Numbered from the stretch's first letter, positions 36,713 to 50,700 are shown. The stretch: DNA of 64,000 nucleotides from Orobanche coerulescens (GCA_033398695.1 CM065802.1:167023965-167087964); one strand, 5' to 3'. Notes: generated by a model not told the origin, from the letters alone. Numbers and translations are program-made.

Positions 36713-37949
36713 TGTTGATGGTCTGTGTTAGAAACTTGTTGGGCGGAAAAGAGAAATTACAACTGGACTACAAAATTACAACTCGAAAACAGAAACTACA
36801 AACTCGTACGTAAATGAAAAAATACAAAACTCGAAACAGAATTGAAAATACACGAAAATAAATTATAAAACCGTAAACTAATGCCGAGTCGAGGAATCCT
36901 CTATCCGCAAGACGAAATACGCCCCGGTAGTGCTCTCGGTTCTGACGTATCGCCCCCAAAGATAAAACGGCAACGTCTCGTAGGTAGTAGCACCACAAGA
37001 CCTACGAGCTCCGGCGAACTGGAAGAGGTGAGGACAGAGCTCCGACTTATGATATGCAGAGAATGCTCAAAGCTGATTGACTATATTGAGTTCGAAAAGT
37101 TGCATGTCTGATGCAAATGAGATGCATGCCTATTTATAGGCCATCTCACACACCTGCAGGGATCAGGATTTAATACAGCCACTAATGGCTATCATAATGC
37201 AGTCATTTATGCTGCATTATGACCAGGAGTTACGAATTTCAAACAAATGGCAGTGGTTACGAAATTCAAACCTGCCATTAACTCCTCCTCATAACACCTG
37301 GGAGGTTACTTCCTGGTTGGACTGAATTTGAACAATTAGGACGCACTTGGACTGTATTCAGCTCCTTAACCATTTGACGGATGTACCTGGACATCCTTAT
37401 GTGCACATACGAGCCCAACTACGTTGTTGAGCTTGTCCAAAAAATTCTTTAAGCTAGCCCAAGGCCTAGCTCACGGCCAAGCCCACGAACAGGCCCAAAG
37501 ACCTGCCCAAAGACCAATTGCCAAGATCCAAGATCCAAAATCCAAGATCCAAGATCCAAGTCCAAGACCAAGACCAAGACCAAGATCAAGGTCAAGGCCA
37601 AGGTCCAAGGTCCAAGGTCCACGGTCCACGGCACGCGGCACGCGGCTCGCGGCTCGCGGCTCGCGGCTCGCGCCCGCGGCGAGGCGGGCGGGCGGCGGCG
37701 GCGGCGCGCGCGTGTGCGCGCGTGTGGGCTTTAAGCCCATACACATGTGCCATTAATTATTACATGCATAATTCAATGTGGGATTCCATCCCTTCACAAT
37801 TAAGTGACAAACTTTAATTCACTATTTCTCATTCACCGGGAATCGGTTTAGAGAAAGTGAATATACCACGATTATCTACACGGAATGTAGATCGATACTA
37901 TGATATTTAATTTTACAAAATAAAATTAAAATCATTAACGATTCCAACA
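36713..37949 (-). repeat. 5' LTR of copia element 3
   Basis: 1237 bp, 157 longer than its partner. Extra material includes a segment at about 37203-37250, another at about 37295-37362, a duplicated GACCTGCCCAAAG, and an expanded (CCAAGR)n hexamer run at 37520-37620. Ends match the 3' LTR. Confidence 0.9.
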
Positions 37950-37954
37950 ACTAC

Positions 37955-40900
37955 TCGATAAAAAAAGAAAATATCTTTTGTTAGCATGCAAAATAATAGT
38001 AGAAAATTGTCATGTAAATCATATCTACATATGATCTAGATTATTATTACTCGTGACAGTTTTTATGCAAAATATCAATCATTTTTATGCATAATAATAA
38101 TATTGCAAAAATAAAATTCACCGTGAACATGGTTTCACACAATTTTTTGTCGTATTACCGTCTATCATTAACATGTGAATGCAACCACCTCTAATTAGAT
38201 ATAAAGTGCCCTATTAATCACACTGTATAAACCAACTCAAACTTTGAAGATTATATTTATATATTAAAACATATAACATAATCATTATGTATATTTGATT
38301 AATAAAATACTAATAATTATTGAATTAGGCGCCGCCTCTACTGACTACCGATGAAAGAGATCATTGTTTACTGAGTCACACACACACTTGTGTGCACCAT
38401 TTGCACACGGTGCAATTGTATTGTGCAATTGGATCCAAATTGTCACACATAGCTCGGCGTGTTGTGTGTAATGAAAGTTGCGTCGGTAAGATTAACTTGC
38501 AGCGCCGCTGGCAAAATTCATGCAATTGTCAATTTTTTTTCTTATTTTATCTATCATTTTCTTCTTTCTTTTTTATATTTTATCATACGAAATGACACAA
38601 ATATTAATTAAAAATATCATAGGTAATATCGAAATAATATATATATATTCCCTTCGTTCTGAATTAATTTGCACTTTTAATGGACATACAAATTAATAAA
38701 GTGAAGTAATGAGTAGGATTTTAAGGGTAACGCAGACTTGAATGAGCATTGATTGTAGACGCTTGAATGACATATGACGGTATTTAGATGCCTATTAGAG
38801 AATTTGTATTGTATTTATTTTATAGGATTTAATTGTGATGTTATCATAATTTTGTATTTAAATTAGTTTATTTATATTAAAAGTTACGATTAAAATAGTT
38901 TCTTCACATGTAGTCTTTTAATATGAATAAGGACTCATCCGTAATGCTTTTTCCGTGTAGAATTCTTTTAGTCTATGTAATTAGTTATATGTAACGTATT
39001 GTATTTATTTTAAATGTTCATAGTGTAATGTTTTATCAACCCGTGCGTTGCACCCATTGCATCTAAATATTCATAGTGTAATGGTCGACTTAATTAGGTT
39101 TCAAGATTTAAAATAGTTTATTCACATTAAAAGAGTACATGTAAAAAGACTTTTTCTAAGATATTACATTTAAAAGAGTCTCTTCACATGTAATCTTTAA
39201 ATACTAAGAGCTTTTGTTTTAACATTCTACAATTTTATGCAATCTTGAAACTACGATATGATTTCGTTTTTAATTCACAATGGTTACCACCATCACCACC
39301 AAGCAAAAAGTAAAAGTGAATAATACAAAAGGAATGGACATGAAGAGTCTCCATTATATTGTAGGAGACTATTAGTAGCATCATCATGAGATAGAGAGCT
39401 AGCGTGCATATTGATTATGTAAATCATTAATATGAGGTAAATTTACAATGAAGAATGCCACCTATAAAGCAAAATACCCATGCAGCCATGCTGTATCTAT
39501 AATATTTTTCAGCTTCTTTATTCAATGTATACCAATATCGTACCTATGTGTCTGCATACATACGTGATACATGCTTATGTATGCATTGATGAATATATGT
39601 ATGTGTCAAATTTACCAACTGCTGGAGGCCCGACTCAGTATTCACATAAGCTTCCCATTATTACATGCATATATTCATTCATTAGCTTTTCATGAGTTGT
39701 ACACTTTAAAACAATCATTTTATTTCAATCCATTTTGTTTCATTTCTTTTAGCAAACACCAACCGGTTGATTATTGACATCAATTCACTGTGTTTTGAGA
39801 TTGTTTTGCTACGGTTAGATCCAGTCCAACAGATTAAAACCCAAAACCAATGAGGTAAAAAAAATCGGGTAAGATGGGATCCAATCCATTCCAAGATATA
39901 CATCTAATTTTTTATCACTATCCTAAAAACATCCGCCTCCTATCCATCTTTTTCTCTGGTTTTGCAGATCAACAACCAAACACGAACACAACTTCACACA
40001 CAAATTGCCGTCGTTGTAACTCCTTACCCGAAATAATCAAACACAACATCAAACCCTTTAATGTTTCTGCTCAAAACCATTCGATTTAGTTTTTGTGTTT
40101 TTTAACGAACAAAGAAAAGAAAGTAACATCAAATCACAGATCTCCATATTCGAAAGAATACCACAGCAAGTTTTTACCTCCATATAAACATCAAACGCTC
40201 TAATGTCAGAAGCACACACAAACATCTTTAAAGAATACCACAGCAAGTCTTTAACTCCATATTCAAAAAGGTAGGCCAAGATTAAAAAATAGTGACAACC
40301 TCTTATCTACATATAAATAGAAAACGTAACAGGAGGCTTATATGGCAAACTGCAAAACTGATGTGGTTTTTTGCTATGTTGTTTTTTTGTCTTTGGAAGG
40401 TTTATATAGTGCTTCAAGCATTAAAACTTCAGCAATACTTCATATTCATCAATTATGAGAGCATGGTTCCAGGAACCCTTTTGTGTTCACTCCATCATTA
40501 CACGATTGTTTGTATTCCTTGGAGTTTAATATGTAGATATAAATTCGTGAGTTTAATCTGTGATATTTATTTGATGCGTATTGAAGGAGGGATAACAAAT
40601 AGGTACATCAAAAAAAAGTTTGCCAAATAGGTGCACTAATCCGTGATTTGAGAATTTGTGATAAAATCATTATTTTATTTATGAAGTGTATTATTTGTTG
40701 TAGAGGCAATGAATGTATGAAATTATTAGCTATAGAGTTAAATGACTCCCCTTGCACATTAAATTAAGGGGAATAAGTTTTATATATAATAGATATTCTA
40801 AACATTTATTTATAATTTTTATATATAAAGTAAAGAAATAATTTGAATTGTGTGTATGTGTGAGCTATGGCATTTTGTGTAAAACTGTCAAATAATTTAT

Positions 40901-40985
40901 GGAGGGTTTTTTATTTTTAGGGTGTGTAAGTTATTTTGGGACGTCCGAATAAGCAAAATGTTCAAGTTATCATGAGACAGATGAA
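37955..40985. other. AT-rich intergenic stretch, no gene
   Basis: No coding region recognised. A hairpin-rich segment at about 38378-38435 (CACACTTGTGTGCACCATTT...) resembles, in inverted orientation, 53190-53215. A short direct repeat AAGAATACCACAGCAAGT occurs at about 40153 and 40224. Confidence 0.5.
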
Positions 40986-41125
40986 GTAGTAAACAATATA
41001 ATAAATACCACAAGTAACAGTAAGTAATACCACAAGGAATAAGCCGTAATACCACAAGCAATTATCACCAATACCACAAGTGATCATCCACAAACATTAA
41101 TCAGAAATAGCATAAGCAATAATAA
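40986..41125 (+). repeat. AATACCACAAGCAAT minisatellite, left part
   Basis: Degenerate units of about 20-25 bp built on AATACCACAAGCAATAATCA. The array continues at 52681-52914 on the other side of the Harbinger element, so it is the original target. Confidence 0.8.
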
Positions 41126-41376
41126 GGGGGTGGCAGTCATGATCTCATGCCTCCCCCATGCTTCACCACCCACCAATAATATCCTGCCACCTCATTCCAT
41201 GTCTCTCTCATGTCTCACCATACCTTTTTAGTGGCAACCATGATTCCATGCCTCACCTAATTTTATTTTTTATTTTTTATATTCATAATTATATTAAACA
41301 ATTTAATAAAAAAACATAATATTTCATTAATAATTAAAAGAAAATTACATAATACTTAAAAAAAATAAGAAAATCA

Positions 41377-41402
41377 CTAGTCATCGAGGTATGGTAAGTC
41401 TT
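41377..41402 (-). pseudogene. C-terminal end of the Harbinger transposase
   Basis: The last codons (LPYLDD and a TAG stop at 41377-41379), separated from the rest of the gene by the 9.7-kb insertion. Removing the insertion and one GTCTT copy restores a continuous frame through AQDLPYLDD, which proves the order of events. Confidence 0.85.
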
Positions 41403-44400
41403 TGTAATGCCCGACTTTGGATACACTATTATCATTCAGTAATTGTCACTCAGAATTTTTTCACTCAATAATAATCATTCATCATTCATATTCATTCAAC
41501 TGTGTTCACCGTTCGACGTACTTTGGAATCGCATATCAGTTGTTACTTGTTATTCGTCATTCATCACTGTTTGGGATCGAGCCGAGATTATTGTCATCAT
41601 CATCATATTTTGGTATTCAGTTTGAGAGGTAGCGCACGCTACGTATTCTTGTTAGCGCGCGCTAACGGGATGCAGGTAGCGCACGCTATGGTTCAGTATT
41701 AGCACGCTAGCGCAAGTGAGGCTGACAGTCCAGAAGGTACTGGGCTGATTTGAGAAATTCGTAGCGCACGCTACGAGTGGTAAGTAACGTACGCAAACTG
41801 TGCTGTTAACGCACGCTAAGTCACATTAGTAGCGCACGCTTACGCGAGCAAGGCAGAGGACAGTAGGTTCTGAACTTCAGTTTCTGGGTATCAGACATCA
41901 CTTAACGCACGCTAACAATTTGGATTAACGCACGCTATCGGTAAGGTGTTAGCGCACGCTACCAAGTTTGTAGCGCACACTAACGAGGCAGTCAGAGCTC
42001 ACTGGACTGCCCAGTAAACCGCTAGCGCACGCTAAATATCAGGTTATAGCATGCGCTAAGCTGGGTTTACTATATATGGGACAACTCAGTCCAGATTCGT
42101 CATTTCTTTATTTCTTCTTCTCCTTCCATCGGTTTTGGGCGATTTTGGATGTTTTGGAGAGATCTTTTCGACCTGCATCCACCTATCATCATTTTCAAGC
42201 TCCTTAGTCGGATTAATCATCATTTAATCAGTTTCATCACTCAAAATCAAGGTAATTTTTCATTGAATCTTGAATTTCGGGACTTGAAGGTTTTATTCCC
42301 GATCCCTTCAAGTTGGCTTGCTTTTTTATATTGGAATATGTTAGATATGGATTATCTATCTTGGATACTTGTATTCTTACGGATTCATTGGTGTAATTTT
42401 CGGAATTTGTGAATCATTGAGGAATTTTTTAAGAAAACCTTGGTGTTGACTTTGGAATTTTTGGGGGGTTTCGACTAGATGTTGTTGAAATCCCGATTTA
42501 AGTATTCCTATGGGATTATTGATAGTATTCATGAGGTTTGGTTGGATTGAATCATTCATTGGAAGTTGGTTGTCGGTATAATTGAGTTTGGGTTGTAAAC
42601 AATTGGAGATTGTTTACAACGTGTTTGTTAGAATGCCCCATTGAATTTTGGGTAGTGTTGTATCGACTTTTGAGTTGGTTGTGATCATGCTTGATTCGTA
42701 TATTAAGCGTATTGTTGGTACTTGTGTTATTCAAGGTTGTTCGAGCGGTCGGTATTTCCATTAAGGACGTTGATCGTGGAAGGACTTTCTCGCCTTCGGT
42801 TTGAGGCAAGTTTTATACCTTTACTAATCAATGAGATTAATATTATCGTATATGTGTATGAATGTGTTGTATCATTTCGAGACTTGGTCTCATCATGAAT
42901 TCATTGATATTAAAGGGATCGTTCGATACGATACTCGGTAATTATGCCAAATGTTTATTATTGTACATTAATGGCCAGTTCAAGGCATTGGGGTACTCGT
43001 TGTTAATGTTATTGTCGATAGACGGTTCGCGGTATTGATGTATCGATTGTTGTTGTTAATATTGATGTCGATCTAAGACATTGTTGTAATCATTGTTATT
43101 AATGTTGGCATCCTGTCATTCTTGTTGTATTGGCCAATTGAAGGCATTGTCGTATTCGTTCTCATCTTCGTCGTCGGTAACCGATTAAAGGTGCTGAGGC
43201 ATTCATTGTATCATTGTTATCGATTAGCCGTTCTAAAACAATCAAAGTGTTCAATCATTCATGGGATCATTGTTATCGTTTGGCCACTCTAAGGAAACCG
43301 AGGTATTGAATCATCCGCTGCATCATTGTTATCGGTTGGCCATTCTAAGGTAATCGAGGTATTGAATTGGGGCTGTCGAGGATAGTTCCCATCTGTTGTG
43401 TCGTTGTTATCGATTGACCATCCTAAGGTAATCGAGGTATTGAATTGGGACTGCTGAGGACGGTGCCCATCCGTGAGTCATTGTTGTCGTGTTGGCCGAC
43501 TCAAGGCAGCACATTATCATTCTCGTTAATTCGGTAATCTTGGGATTGTTACCGTTTGTGATTAGTTGTGTTTGGAGGCTAGTCTAGGCTAGTGATCGAT
43601 GGGATAAGTTTGGTGGGGCCTGAACCTTCGCGGTTGTTTCCCCCAACACCTACAGTCAGTAAGTCAACGGTCATTAGATGGTTTCATTATGGGGTAAGTT
43701 TGGTGGGGCCTGAACCTTCGCGGTTGTTTCCCCAACACCTACAGTCAGTAGGTCAACGACCATTGGATGGTTTTATTATGGGATAAGTTTGGTGGGCCTG
43801 AACCTTCGTGGTTGTTTCCCCCAACACCTACAGCTCGGTAGGTCAACGACCATTGGATGGTTTCATTTTGATACGGCTTCGTGCCGTGACTTCGGCCTTC
43901 ATTGTTACAGCTTCGGACTGGTTTGGTTCATCTTCATGTAATTCATTGTGATTCATATTTAATTTTAGTTCTGGTTTGGTTCATCTTCATGTAAATCATC
44001 GTGATTCATATTTAATTCAGTTCTGTTTTGGTTCATCTTCATGTAATTCATCGTGATTCATATTTAATTCAGTTCTGGTTTGGTTCATCTTCATGTAATT
44101 CATCATGATTCATATTTAATTCAGTTCTGGTTTAGTTCATCTTCATGTAATTCATTGTGATTCATATTTAATTCAGTTCTGGTTTGGTTCATCTTCATGT
44201 AATTAATCATGATTCATATTTAATTCAGTTCCGGTTTGGTTCATCTTCGTGTAATTCATTGTGGTGTTCTGTATCGCTGATTTGCCGTTGGGCACGTATA
44301 CTTTAACCTATTGAGCAGGTATTGATCATATGCCGTGGGCATAGTGTTTCACAAATGCTCGGTTCTCACCTTGGTTTGTGAGCATTTTGTATTATTATCA

Positions 44401-44875
44401 TCGTTGTACCGTTTTCATTCTGCTTTTGGATGCATATCATGTTATACATATATTTGATGTTCATTATCTGGATGACTGACCCCGTGGGGGCGGAACATAT
44501 TTTCACTTTTTAGGTGCTTGCGAGGAGAGAGTTGAGACACAAGGGCATGACGATGGCGACGAGGCATTCGAGCGATACTAGTCCGAGATATTCATGTTGG
44601 TTAGTCAGTTGGAGTGATCTCCAGTTTAGTCAGTTGTTGTCATCTTGTATTACCCGAGCAAGGCTCGTGGAGTTTGTTATACTTTCGTTTTTGGCCATGT
44701 AGGACCACCATTATCGTTGACATTCCTTATCGGAATATTGCGTCGTATATCATAGTAGGGGCTGTGATCTCCCTTATTGATTAATTTAATGTATTTTAGT
44801 CATGTTCGCTTGGTGGATCTCCTGACGTGGGGTCCACGGCACTGTAATAACCCAATAGGAATTGGGGGTGTTACA
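41403..44875 (+). repeat. 5' LTR of element 2
   Basis: 3473 bp, TGTAATGCCCGAC to GGGGGTGTTACA. After the dyad-box promoter it is built largely of tandem repeats. These are: units of about 60 bp around ATCATTGTTATCG(G/A)TTGGCC (43200-43460); three units of about 90 bp starting GTTTGGTGGGGCCTGAACC (43610-43868); and six units of about 51 bp around GGTTTGGTTCATCTTCATGT (43915-44262). Its 3' end resembles that of element 1. Confidence 0.92.
41630..42077 (+). promoter_or_regulatory. U3 dyad-box array and TATA box (5' LTR, element 2)
   Basis: About 14 boxes in 430 bp. Exact TAGCGCACGCTA sits at 41630-41641, among variants with TAGCG replaced by TAACG and one TAGCATGCGCTA at 42047-42058. TATATAT follows at 42071-42077. 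The spacing is irregular, which argues against a simple tandem repeat. Confidence 0.75.
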
Positions 44876-44880
44876 GAAGA

Positions 44881-44892
44881 TGGTATCAGAGA
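44881..44892 (+). other. Primer binding site of element 2
   Basis: TGGTATCAGAGA, five bases after the 5' LTR. It matches the tRNA-iMet complement except for the last base. Confidence 0.88.
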
Positions 44893-45594
44893 GTTGGGTT
44901 GTGAGATACCCTGATATGTGAGTTATGTGGCTCTACCGTTGCGGTAGTAATGGGGCTGTCAGATTATGACAATCTGAACAATCGGGTTTTGTGAGTCGTG
45001 AAATTTGTACGACTGCACGAGTCATTCATTCATCGAGTCATCATCAGTGGAGACTAGTATCGCAAGACCTCGAGGCTTCGTATGACCTGTGTAAGGACTA
45101 GATCCTCTTTATGTTCATACGTTCATTATGCCATTGATTTTACATGTTTTGTTGAAAACTATATGTGACATTTGTGTTACGGTTGATTCATGTCTAATTG
45201 TTTTGGAATGCTTGTGATCTGTATAAGCGATAAGGATCAACTCATTCATCAGTCAATAATCCTCAATCATCATTTTGATCTTATCGATCATGTCAATTCA
45301 TTAATCACTCAGTCAATTTCATTGCTTAGTTGTGATCTTGTGGATCGAATTATCAACCTTGTTAACTTGTTCAAGGTAATCATTTCAGGAATTTCATCAG
45401 ATAATCATGTCACCTTACTTAATCTTTCATACGATCTTATCGTATTCCGACGTAATGTCGACGATCATTTCATTTCATCATTAATGCATTCATTGTGTTA
45501 GATCGTGTATGCTCATTATTATCATTCTGTAACGTAATCATAATGCGATCTTCATGCAGGATCTGTAATCATCATGCGACTTTCCTGCTTCAGT
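44893..45594 (+). other. Leader of element 2
   Basis: About 700 bases between primer site and gag start, rich in TCATT/CATCAT motifs. A 103-codon frame at 45190-45501 has no recognisable domain. Confidence 0.5.
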
Positions 45595-46735
45595 ATGGAT
45601 AGAGCTATCAGAGGACGTAGGGGAAGAGGCCGCGGTGCAGGCCGAAACCCCAGGATCTCGTGTGAATACCCATGCGAATGTAATGGAAAACATTAGTTCA
45701 TCAGATATTGATGCTACTCATTCACTGTCAGATAATCAGTCACTATCAGGAAGTCGTACCCGAGATGCAGCCCAGTCGGAAAGTATTCGGGTGGACCCAT
45801 TCATATGTATGCAGGGCATGATGACCCAGATGACTCAGATGACGCGGATAATGGAGACCATGCAGACCTCGATGGTTCGTGGTCCACCGCAGCAGGAATT
45901 CCAGGTGCCGTTTCATGGACAAACTGGAGGAGTGAGTCAGATTGTTGGCGATATCTCTCGTCAGAGGCCGCCTACTTTTGAGGGTTCGTCGGAACCAGCT
46001 GATATTGTTCATTGGCTTGAGCATTTTGATAAACTCTTCGACATGGTTCAGTGTCCGGAAGAGAGTAAGGTGGCAGTAGCGGCTTACTACTTGAGTAAGG
46101 GTGCTTATTCTTGGTGACTTTCTGTGAGACCCACCGATCGTGATTGTGTTTGGAGTGAGTTCAAGACTCTCATGATAGAAAGGTATTATCCGGATCCACT
46201 TCATGAAGCCAAGTTATCAGAGGTTGTAAAACCCGAATCCGTCAAGGACGAGGGTGTTGTTGTCATTGCTGAGAAGTTTTAGGGACTACTTCAGTTTGCT
46301 TCGTCTGTTATCCGTACTAAGGCGGATAAGATCAAGTATTTTAGCAAAAGGCTAAACCCGCAGTTGAGGATGTATTTGTTCAATCACAACTGTAATTCAC
46401 TCAGTGAGTTCATTGAGAAGGCTCTTGGAGCAGAGCTTTTGATCAAGGAGCTTATTCAGAAGCACCCTTCAGTTTCTTCTGGTGAGAGGACTAGAATGTC
46501 GGTTCATTCAGGGAGACATCGGGCTCCGGCGTCCAAGAGCTCATTTTCTAGTCGTCTTCATGCTGGGAAAGCATCTTCTTATCAGACGACGAGTTCGACT
46601 GTTGTTTGTTTTAACTGTGATACCATAGGAAATCACAGTACCCGGTGCTCGATGCAGGCCGTTGTTTGTTTTCTGTGTGGGAGGCAGGGACACCTTCAGA
46701 AATACTGCAGGAGTTCTGGTGCCAGTATATCTTGA
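45595..46735 (+). pseudogene. Gag of element 2, broken
   Basis: The nucleocapsid/capsid precursor. ATG at 45595 gives an Arg/Gly-rich start (RGRRGRGRGAGRNPR). A one-base frame change near 45640 leads into the main frame. The capsid region reads PPTFEGSSEPADIVHWLEHF, then DMVQCPEESKVAVAAYYLS, the plant gypsy Retrotrans_gag pattern. A TGA at 46115-46117 replaces the second Trp of the usual W-W pair. A TAG follows near 46280. The C-terminus has two zinc knuckles: CFNCDTIGNHSTRC, with its His displaced by one residue, and a canonical CFLCGRQGHLQKYC. Total about 380 codons. No protease follows. Confidence 0.9.
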
Positions 46736-47688
46736 GAGAGTTCACGGGCCTCAGGAGACTTTGTTACTCCAGCCCGTACATTATCCAAGGGATCCTATCA
46801 GTCTTCGAGAGCCAGGGGTAAGGACATTCATCACCGGTTTTGAGCAAGTTAATTCTTGCTCGGTAATAGGATAATGATTCATTTCGTTGTTGATCACTCA
46901 TTCATATAATTCATTCGTCATACATCAATCATGTTGAGACTTGTAATTACCAAATTAATCATTCAATTCACGAGGAACAACGATTCCAATTATTTCATTT
47001 GAACTATCACTCATTACGTTATTAATTCACCTCGGTGAGTTATTCTTAATCCTTGTCGGATTTATAGTCATTTATCATTCATCATTCATCATAGTCACCC
47101 TTATTCTCGTGACCTTCCGGGATCATATTTAGCAGTGAGTTCAGAATTGGGTCTTCCTTGCATCGGTGAGATCGATGATCTGAAGGATATCGATGTTGGG
47201 TACATTTGAGATGTAGCCTTGTGTTCCCGATTACTGTTTAACTTATTCTGCATCGTAGTATTGTGCTTGTGAACCACCTGTTGTTGATTTATCTTGTAAC
47301 TATGGTAATTGAGAATCTTGAGATTTGAGTCATTGGTTGGGATTTCTTCCCTTTGGTGTTGAACTCGAGATTTTGAGGTAATCTGAGTAATTGTTCATTG
47401 TGAATTCGAGACGCCAAGTCAGGGGGACTTGGGCGTGCAATTGATATGGTCCCGAGGACCATATGTGCATTGTTGTCTTCTTTTGAGGCGTGAATCAGTG
47501 TTTGTTTGGGCGTCTGTTGCCGATGGGCGGGGTGTGCGCGCCGGTGTTACGAGTCATGGGATTGGCCCAGTTGTGCAGGCAAAGTGGTTCGCATTAAGGA
47601 GTATTCATGGGGATGTTGTTTTCAGATCATAATGGGTAGTTCACATCCCGAGTTGTTTACCCTTAGTTTCGGGGACGAAACTCTTTTT
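46736..47688 (+). other. Post-gag interior of element 2
   Basis: About 950 bases without a pol domain that I recognise. It ends in CCCTTAGTTTCGGGGACGAA, the pre-PPT sequence shared with element 1. Confidence 0.55.
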
Positions 47689-47700
47689 AAGAGGGGAGTA
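47689..47700 (+). other. Polypurine tract of element 2
   Basis: AAGAGGGGAGTA directly before the TG of the 3' LTR. Confidence 0.88.
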
Positions 47701-50700
47701 TGTAATACCCGGCTTTGTATTCACTATTATCATTCAGTAATTGTCACTCAGAAATTTTTCACTCAGTAATAATCATTCATCATTCATATTCATTCAACTG
47801 TGTTCACCATTCGGCGTACTTTGGAATCGCATATCAGTTGTTATTCGTCATTCATCACTGTTTGAGATCGACCCGAGATTATTGTCATCATCATCATCAT
47901 CATATTTTGGTATTCAGTTTGAGAGGTAGCGCACGCTACGTATTCTTGTTAGCGCGCGCTAACGGGATGCAGGTAGCGCACGCTATGGTTCAGTATTAGC
48001 GCACGCTAGCGCAAGTTAGGCAGACAGTCCAGAAGGTACTGGGTTGATTTTAGAAATTCGTAGCGCACGCTACGAGTGGTAAGTAACGAACGCTAACTGT
48101 GCTGGTAACGCACGCTAAGTCACATTAGTAGCGCACACTAACGCGAGCAAGGTAGAGGACAATAGGTTCTGGACTTCAGTTTCTGGGTATCAGACATCAG
48201 TTAGCGCACGCTAACAATTTCGATTAACGCACGCTATCGATATGGTGTTAGTGCACGCTACCAAGTTGGTAGCGCACGCTAACGAGGCAGTCAGAGCTCA
48301 CTGGACTGCCCAGTAAACTGCTAGCGCACGCTAAATATCAGGTCATAGCGTGCGCTAAGTTGGGTTTACTATATATTAGACAACTCAGTCCAGATTCGTC
48401 ATTTATTCATTTCTTCTCCTCCTTCCGTCGGTTTTGGGCGATTTTGGATGTTTTGGAGAGATCTTTTTGACCTGCATTCACCTATCATCATTTTCAAGCT
48501 CCTTATTCGGATTAGTCATCATTTAATCAGTTTCATCACTCCAAATCAAGGTAATTTTTCATTGAATCTTGAATTTTGGGATTTGAAGGTTTTAATCCCG
48601 ATCTCTTCGAGTTAGCTTGCTTTTATGTTGGAATATGTTAGATATGGATTATCTATCTTGGATACTTGTATTCTTACGGATTCATTGATGTAATTTTCGG
48701 AATTTGTGAATCATTGAGGAATTTTTCAAGAAAACCTTGGTGTTGACTTTGGAATTTTTGGGGGGTTTCGACTAGATGTTGAAATCCCGATTTAAGTATT
48801 CCTATGGGATTATTGATAGTATTCATGAGGTTTGGTTGGATTGAATCATTCATTGGAAGTTGGTTGTCGGTATAATTGAGTTTGGGTTGTAAATAATTGG
48901 AGATTATTTACAACGTGTTTGTTAGAATGCCCCAATGAGATTTGGGTACTGTTGTATCGACTTTTGAGTTGGTTGTGATCATGCTTGATTCGTATATTAA
49001 GCGTATTGTTGGTACTTGTGTTATTCAAGGTTGTTCGAGTGGTCCGTATTTCCATTAAGGACATTGATCGTGGAAGGACTTTCTCGCCTTCGGTTTGAGG
49101 CAAGTTTTATACTTGTACTAGTCAATGAGATTAATGTTATCGTATATGTGTATGAATGTGTTGTATCATTCCGAGACTTGGTCTCTTCATGAATTCATTG
49201 ATATTAAAGGGATCATTCGATACGATACTCTTCAGCAATTATGCAACATGTTTATTATTGTTCATTAATGGTCGGTTCAAGGCATTGGGGTACTCGTTGT
49301 TAATGTTATTGTCGATAGCCGGTTTGCGGTATCGATGTATCGATTGTTGTTGTTAATATTGATGTCGATCTAAGACACTGTTGTAATCATTGTTATTAAT
49401 GTTGGCGTCCTGTCATTCATGTTGTATTGGCCAATTGAAAACATTGTCATATTCATTCTCATCTCCGTCGTCAGTAACCGATTAAAGGTGCCGAGACATT
49501 CATTGTATCATTGTTATCGATTGGCCGTTCTAAGGCAATCAAAGTGTTCAATCATTCATGGGATCATTGTTATCGGTTGGCCACTCTAAGGCAACCGAGG
49601 TATTGAATCATCCGCTGCATCATTGTTATCGGTTGGCCATTCTAAGGCAATCGAGGTATTGAATTGGGGCTGTCGAGGATAGTTCTCATCCCTTGTGTCG
49701 TTGTTATCGATTGTCCATCCTAAGGTAATCGAGGTATTGAATTGGGACCGCCGAGGACGGTGCCCATCCGTGAGTCATTGTTGTCGTGTTGGCCGACTCA
49801 AGGCAGCACACTATCATTCTCGTGAATTCGGTAATCTTGGGATCGTTTCCGTTTGTGATTAGTTGTGTTTGGAGGCTAGTCTTGGCTAGTGCTCGATGGG
49901 GTAAGTTTGGTGGGGCCTGAACCTTCGCGGTTTTTCCCCCAACACCTACAGTCAGTAAGTCAACGGCCATTGGATGGTTTCATTATGGGGTAAGTTTGGT
50001 GGGGCCTGAACCTTCGCGGTTGTTTCCCCCAACACCTACAGTCAGTAGGTGAACGGCCATTGGATGGTTTCATTATGGGGTAAGTTTGGTGGGGCCTGAA
50101 CCTTCGCGGTTGTTTCCCCCAACACCTACAGCTCAGTAGGTCAACCGCCATTGGATGGTTTCATTTTGATACGGCTTCGTGCCGTGGCTTCGGCCTTCAT
50201 TGTTACAGCTTCGGGCTGGTTTGGTTCATCTTCATGTAATTCATTGTGATTCATATTTAATTCAGTTTTGGTTTGGTTCATATTCATGTAATTCATCGTG
50301 ATTCATATTTAATTCAGTTCTGGTTTGGTTCATCTTCATGTAATTCATTGTGATTCATATTTAATTCAGTTCTGGTTTGGTTCATCTTTATGTAATTCAT
50401 CGTGATTCATATTTAATTCAGTTCTAGTTTGGTTCATCTTCATGTAATTCATCGTGATTCATATTTAATTCAGTTCTGGTTTGGTTCATCTTCGTGTAAT
50501 TCATTGTGGTGTTCTGTATCGCTGATTTGTCGTTGGGCACGTATACTTTAACCTATTGAGCAGGTATTGATCATATGCCGTGGGCATAGTGTTTCATGAA
50601 TGCTCGGTTCTCACCTTGGTTTGTGAGCATTTCGTATTATTATCATTATTGTACCGTTTTATTCTGCTTTTGGATGCATATCATGTTATATATGTATTTG

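Larger units (their letters stand above)
30824..37949 (-). mobile_element. Copia retrotransposon 3, near-complete, minus strand
   Basis: LTRs are 30824-31903 and 36713-37949, flanked by GCTAC (30819-30823) and ACTAC (37950-37954), a 5-bp duplication with one mismatch. Minus-strand order is LTR, gag, protease, integrase, RT, RNase H, LTR, which is the Ty1/copia order. One polyprotein frame is broken by at least three stops and two frameshifts, so the copy is dead. The LTRs are highly similar apart from length changes, so it is younger than copia element 4. It lies 193 bases right of that element, still in the 3' flank of the PR-10 pseudogene. Confidence 0.92.

Noticed and set aside
41630..42058. 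Dyad-box clusters as a CRISPR-like array
   Set aside because: Boxes are 12 bp, irregularly spaced and without uniform spacers, and the DNA is plant nuclear.
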